DNA of 64,000 nucleotides from Pontiellaceae bacterium B12227 (GTDB taxonomy: Bacteria > Verrucomicrobiota > Kiritimatiellia > Kiritimatiellales > Pontiellaceae): contig JAROAZ010000015.1 of assembly GCA_029432775.1 (NCBI GenBank), positions 1-64,000 on the forward strand, written 5' to 3'. Under the pieces are notes generated by a model. That model had not been told where the DNA came from. It searched no databases and was given only the letters and a program-made list of their open reading frames with translations. A program made the translations under genes and the position numbers. Below are positions 60,055 through 64,000 of this stretch, one piece after another; within the stretch, counting starts at the first letter, position 1, and each line of letters begins with the position of its first letter.

Positions 60055-61701
60055 ATGATACATTGGTTGAAAAATAACGATGCGTTGGGGACCGTTAATC
60101 GGGGAGTGCCTTGTGAATCAGGACTTTGCACGCTTTGCCGTGCCGATTGTAAAGGCAAATGCGAAACCTGGACCTCGTGTCTGGTGGGGCGTAAACTGCT
60201 CTATCCACGCGATTATCCGCTCACGACAGCCGGTTCGGCGAATGTGACGGCGCTCGGCGTTGGCTATCAGTCGCTTCGTATTCAGGGCTATGCGTATGGT
60301 GCAAACGGGCTCGATGAGGGGCTTACGAACGATCCGGACGATTGCATTTTCCCGAATGTGAATGTGGGCACCGAATTTGGTGGAGAAATTAAAACCAAGT
60401 GTCGTGTGCCTATTATGACGGGCGCACTGGGTTCCACCTTCATCGCGGCGCATTATTGGGATTCGTTCGCGGCCGGCGCGGCGATTTGCGGTTTCCCGAT
60501 TGTGGTGGGCGAAAATGTGGTGGGCGTGGATAAGGAATCGACTCTTGCGGACGGCAACATTACTTCGGCCCCGGAGCTGGACCGCCGCATCAACACGTTT
60601 ATGCGCTACTACGATGGATACGGCGCGATTATTGTTCAGATGAATGTGGAAGACACCCGCAACGGGGTGGCGGAATATCTGGCTGAAAAGTACGGCAACA
60701 AGATTATTCTCGAACTCAAGTGGGGGCAGGGCGCGAAGGATATCGGCGGCGAAATTCAGGTGAAGTCGCTTGAATATGCGCAGTTCCTTAAGGGCCGCGG
60801 TTATGTGGTGGATCCCGATCCGACCGATGCGACGGTGCAGGAAGCCTTTAAGAACCATGCGGTCACATCGTTCGCGAGGCACAGCCGGCTGGGTTCGACC
60901 AACCTCGATACCCCCGCGCAGGTTCAGGAAGACTTTATGAATGCGGTCGCCTATCTGCGTAAGATCGGATTCAAGCGCATTTCGCTCAAGACCGGCGCCT
61001 ATGGTATGGAAGCGCTGGCGATGTCGATCCGGCTCGCGGCCGATGCGAAGCTCGACCTGCTGACGATTGACGGCGCGGGCGGCGGAACGGGTATGAGCCC
61101 GTGGAATATGATGGACCATTGGGGCGTTCCATCGCTTCCGCTGCATGCAAAAGCCTACGAGTATTGTCAGATGCTCAAAGAGCAGGGCATTGAAGTTCCG
61201 GATATCTCGTTTGCTGGTGGGTTTGCCCGCGAGGATCATATCTTCAAGGCACTCGCGCTGGGCGCTCCGTTTGCGAAGCTGGTTTGTATGGGCCGTGCGC
61301 CGATGATTCCAGGCTATCTGGGCAGCAATATTCAAGGCGTTTTCCAGGAGGAAAACCGAGAGAAACTGCATGGACATTGGACCGAACTGCCGGCTTCTGT
61401 GAAGGCGGTCGGAACCTATCCGGAGGAAATCTTTGCCGGCTGGGAAGCCGTGAAAGACAAGATCGGGGCCGATGAAATGAAGAAGGTTCCGTTCGGAGCG
61501 GTGGCGATGTATGGCTATGCCGACAAGCTCGCCTGCGGTCTCCAGCAGTTTATGGCCGGCGCGCGTAAATTCTCGTTGTCGGAAATTGAGCGAAGCGATC
61601 TGATGGCAGGCAACCGCGAAACGGCAGCCGAGACCGGAATTTCCTATATGACCGATGCGCAGTCGGCCAAAGCCGTCGAAATCATGAAAGGTAAATTCTA
61701 G
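60055..61701 (+). CDS. FMN-binding glutamate synthase family protein
   Basis: The 548-residue protein has the FMN-barrel domain of glutamate synthase (LILELKWGQGAKDIGG-type segment, DLLTIDGAGGGTGMSP, DISFAGGFAREDHIFKALALGA). It lacks the glutaminase and NADPH domains, as do stand-alone archaeal-type GltB proteins. The first 30 residues hold six Cys (pattern C-x4-C-x2-C-x3-C-x3-C-x5-C), a possible iron-sulfur site. It probably makes glutamate from glutamine and 2-oxoglutarate with partner subunits not in this window. I chose the ATG at 60055, with AGGAGG 5 nt upstream, over 60037. A strong terminator follows. Confidence 0.88.
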   Translation: MIHWLKNNDALGTVNRGVPCESGLCTLCRADCKGKCETWTSCLVGRKLLYPRDYPLTTAGSANVTALGVGYQSLRIQGYAYGANGLDEGLTNDPDDCIFPNVNVGTEFGGEIKTKCRVPIMTGALGSTFIAAHYWDSFAAGAAICGFPIVVGENVVGVDKESTLADGNITSAPELDRRINTFMRYYDGYGAIIVQMNVEDTRNGVAEYLAEKYGNKIILELKWGQGAKDIGGEIQVKSLEYAQFLKGRGYVVDPDPTDATVQEAFKNHAVTSFARHSRLGSTNLDTPAQVQEDFMNAVAYLRKIGFKRISLKTGAYGMEALAMSIRLAADAKLDLLTIDGAGGGTGMSPWNMMDHWGVPSLPLHAKAYEYCQMLKEQGIEVPDISFAGGFAREDHIFKALALGAPFAKLVCMGRAPMIPGYLGSNIQGVFQEENREKLHGHWTELPASVKAVGTYPEEIFAGWEAVKDKIGADEMKKVPFGAVAMYGYADKLACGLQQFMAGARKFSLSEIERSDLMAGNRETAAETGISYMTDAQSAKAVEIMKGKF

Positions 61702-61728
61702 AATTATAGCTAAAGCAGGACAGGGCAG

Positions 61729-61763
61729 GGAATTCCGGACATTTGCTCCGGAATTCCTTTTTT
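61729..61763 (+). terminator. Intrinsic terminator after the glutamate synthase gene
   Basis: Perfect 11-bp stem GGAATTCCGGA/TCCGGAATTCC, 7-nt loop, six T residues. Confidence 0.93.
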
Positions 61764-61853
61764 CGTGTTCGGGAAGGAGATTGTTATTCAGGTTTTTTAT
61801 TGATAACTTGCCCGACTTTAAGCATACACGACGGCTTTTCCAGGGGGAAACCT

Positions 61854-63197
61854 ATGCGGATTGTGATTATTGGGGCAGGGAATGCGGGGCGTCAGCTGGC
61901 GATGCGTCTGAGCGAAGAACGGCACAGCGTGGTCATGGTTGATCAGGATGCGCAGGCATTGGCTCAGGCGGAAGCCGGACTGGATATTCTGACCATCTGC
62001 GGGCAGGGATCGAACCCGTGCGTGCTGGCCGAGGCTCAGGCTGAAAAATCGGATCTGCTGATTGCAGTAACCGATAATGACGAAGTAAACATTCTTTCCT
62101 GTCTGCTGGCTCATGCCGCCGGTGTGAAGGGTAAAATTGCCCGCGTCACGAACCCGGCCTTCCTCGAAAGTGCCTCCGGCTATGATTTGAAAAAAATGGG
62201 TATCGATCTGGTGATTAACCAGAAGCACGAATGTGCGCGGGAAGTGTTCAATATGCTTCAGATGCCCGGAGCGCTTGAAGCATTCGATCTGTTTGAAGGA
62301 AAAGTGATGGTGGCCGGCTTTATTATTAATGCCATGAGCCCGATGCTTGACCGGACGCCGGCCGAGTGCGATCGCCTGGACCTGATTCAGAGCGTACGGG
62401 TGATTGCCATCCGCCGTGATGAGCAGTTGGTGGTGCCGCATGGCAATACGGTGTTTAAACAGAACGACGTGATTTACCTTGTGGGTCAGCGTGAGCATAT
62501 TTCGAATTTCTTTAAGTGGGTACAGCCGGATATTGAGCCGTTCGAAAAGGTGATTATTGCCGGCGGCGGCGATCTGGGCCTCATGCTTGCCAAGTTCATT
62601 GAAACCGAAGTGGATACCGTGCTGCTTGAGCAAAACGAAGAGCGCGCCCGTTTCTGCTCCAGCGAACTCAATAAGACTCTGATTCTGCGTGCCGATGCAC
62701 TGACCGAAAGTGCGCTGGAAGAATCCGGCCTGCATGACAGAACGGCATTTGTTGCGCTGACCGGTGATGATGAAGGCAACATTATGAATTGTCTGATGGC
62801 CCAGAAAAAGGGGGCCTCGTTTACCGCCACGCAGATTACACGCACCGATTTTATTCCGGTGGTTGAATCGCTCTACCTGGTAAACCGGGTGGTCAGCCCC
62901 TATGTCTCTACCTCCAATGCCATTCTGCACTGGTTGCGCTCCAAAAAGGTGCAGGCGGCTTCGCTGCTGCATAACCTGCCGGGCGAGCTGCTGGATGTGG
63001 TGGTGCCGGCCAATCATAAAATTGATGGTTTGCGGATTAAGGAAATCAAAATTCCATCGACGGCGATTATTGCAACCGTACTGCGGGAGGGTGAAGTGGT
63101 TACTGCAACCGGCGATCTTCAGCTGCAGGCCGAGGACCGGGTACTGATCTTCTGCCACCCGGATGCCGTTAAGAAGATTCAATCGATCTTCCTTTAG
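61854..63197 (+). CDS. trkA: Trk potassium uptake regulator TrkA
   Basis: The 447-residue protein has two RCK units, each with an NAD(H)-binding Rossmann domain (MRIVIIGAGNAGRQLAMRL at the start; IIAGGGDLGLMLAKF near 240) followed by a TrkA_C domain (ADRVLIFCHPDAVKKI at the end). It gates the TrkH channel in response to nucleotides. I chose the ATG at 61854 after an AGGGGGA site. It is followed 21 bp later by trkH. Confidence 0.94.
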   Translation: MRIVIIGAGNAGRQLAMRLSEERHSVVMVDQDAQALAQAEAGLDILTICGQGSNPCVLAEAQAEKSDLLIAVTDNDEVNILSCLLAHAAGVKGKIARVTNPAFLESASGYDLKKMGIDLVINQKHECAREVFNMLQMPGALEAFDLFEGKVMVAGFIINAMSPMLDRTPAECDRLDLIQSVRVIAIRRDEQLVVPHGNTVFKQNDVIYLVGQREHISNFFKWVQPDIEPFEKVIIAGGGDLGLMLAKFIETEVDTVLLEQNEERARFCSSELNKTLILRADALTESALEESGLHDRTAFVALTGDDEGNIMNCLMAQKKGASFTATQITRTDFIPVVESLYLVNRVVSPYVSTSNAILHWLRSKKVQAASLLHNLPGELLDVVVPANHKIDGLRIKEIKIPSTAIIATVLREGEVVTATGDLQLQAEDRVLIFCHPDAVKKIQSIFL

Positions 63198-63218
63198 GAA
63201 GAACACGGATTACGCATC

Positions 63219-64000
63219 ATGAATAAACGCGCGGTTTTTCACTTAGTTTCCTACATGACGCTGGTAATCGGCGTGGCGATGATTCTATGTGCCGGCATTT
63301 CGCTGGCCTATGATGAGCCGCTCAAGGTGCAGCTCGCGCTGGTTTATTCCGGAGTAATCGCCATTTGCTGTGCCACCGTCGTCGGGTTCCTTACCCGCGG
63401 AAAAATCAACCTTTCACGGCGCGATGGTTTCGGCATTGTGACTTTCGGGTGGATCTCGGCCACCATCTTCGGTTCGCTGCCATACATTTTTTCCGATGTG
63501 ATTGATCATCCGGTTTCGGCCATGTTTGAAACGATGTCCGGGTTCACCACCACCGGGGCATCCGTGCTAAGCAATCTGGAGGAGATTCCGCGCGGGATTC
63601 ATTTCTGGCGTGCGCTCACGCACTGGTTCGGCGGCATGGGCGTACTGGTGCTCTGCGTGGCCATTCTCCCTTTTCTCGGGGTTGGCGGCATGCAGATCTA
63701 CCGTGCGGAAATGCCGGGCCCTTCAAAGGATCGGTTGACGCCACGTATTGCAACGACGGCTAAACTGCTTTGGGGTGTTTATGCGATGATGACCGTCGTT
63801 GAGGCGGTGCTGCTCAAATATGCCGGCGGCATGGACTGGTTCGATTCGTTCTGTCATGCATTCGGTACCATGGCTACCGGTGGTTTCTCGACGCGCTCGG
63901 CCAGTGTCGGGGCCTACGATAGCGCTGTGATCGACGGTATCATCACCTTTTTCATGTTTGCGGCCGGAGTGAACTTCTCGTTGCATTACTATGCCTTAAC
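63219..64000 (+). CDS. trkH: Trk potassium uptake channel TrkH, N-terminal part
   Basis: The frame starts MNKRAVFHLVSYMTLVIG and stays open for 260 codons to the window edge, so it is cut off. It shows the TrkH/KtrB pore motif with the selectivity Gly (SGFTTTGASVLSNLEE) and the second repeat (FGTMATGGFSTRSASVGAYDS), plus many membrane helices. It forms the potassium channel gated by TrkA. Confidence 0.94.
   Translation, partial: MNKRAVFHLVSYMTLVIGVAMILCAGISLAYDEPLKVQLALVYSGVIAICCATVVGFLTRGKINLSRRDGFGIVTFGWISATIFGSLPYIFSDVIDHPVSAMFETMSGFTTTGASVLSNLEEIPRGIHFWRALTHWFGGMGVLVLCVAILPFLGVGGMQIYRAEMPGPSKDRLTPRIATTAKLLWGVYAMMTVVEAVLLKYAGGMDWFDSFCHAFGTMATGGFSTRSASVGAYDSAVIDGIITFFMFAAGVNFSLHYYAL

Noticed and set aside
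62000..62025. tRNA-like stretch (GGGATCGAACCCG)
   Set aside because: It is part of the trkA coding sequence with conserved protein around it, and no acceptor stem pairs.

Overview
The window looks like a chromosomal stretch from a PVC-group bacterium, most likely Kiritimatiellota (Pontiella-like) or a close verrucomicrobial relative. This is inferred from a PEP-CTERM protein, two type V autotransporters, right-handed beta-helix surface proteins ending in TSP3-like segments, DUF481 and related outer-membrane barrels, and a Gram-negative housekeeping set. I found no tRNA, rRNA, CRISPR array, prophage or insertion sequence.

Layout. 1-4.5 kb: the end of a PEP-CTERM protein, a 600-bp gene-free gap with heptamer repeats, then a large autotransporter. 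4.7-10.1 kb: a WalJ/YycJ-type hydrolase, RpoN, and the conserved rpmH-rnpA-yidD-yidC cluster. 10.2-16 kb: a secreted TSP3 protein, RNase PH, a flavodoxin, isocitrate dehydrogenase and DNA polymerase IV. 16-21.2 kb: thrS-infC, with infC starting at ATT, followed by a second autotransporter. 21.4-28.7 kb: a lipoprotein, a DUF481 protein, dihydrolipoamide dehydrogenase, a secreted alkaline phosphatase and a five-haem cytochrome. 28.9-33.1 kb: etfBA, trxB and an acyl-CoA dehydrogenase. 33.1-43.4 kb: three large secreted beta-solenoid proteins, a small conserved protein and two tandem outer-membrane barrels. 43.5-47.5 kb: ilvBN and an odd HisKA-like protein. 47.7-55.6 kb: a glycogen operon with eukaryote-like branching and two-domain debranching enzymes. 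55.7-64 kb: a membrane-anchored SF2 helicase, a TPR protein, an NrpR-like regulator divergent from an FMN glutamate synthase, and trkAH.

The strongest unexplained signal is a dispersed imperfect palindrome, TTCCA-N5-TGGAA (consensus TTCCAR-NNN-YTGGAA). By eye I count 30 exact copies and at least 14 one-mismatch copies in 64 kb; about 0.06 exact copies would be expected at random with equal base frequencies. Thirteen copies are intergenic. Several of these begin 1-4 nt after a stop codon and sit beside or flank intrinsic terminators. The 17 coding copies use all three reading frames, so selection acts on the DNA or RNA rather than on the protein. This resembles a genome-wide protein-binding, uptake-type or RNA 3'-end signal; I know of no description of it.

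Other notable points are a shared C-terminal module on several secreted proteins, the AUU start of infC, a nitrogen-regulation pair (NrpR-like repressor plus glutamate synthase) with a palindrome between the genes, and heptameric tandem repeats resembling cyanobacterial STRR sequences.
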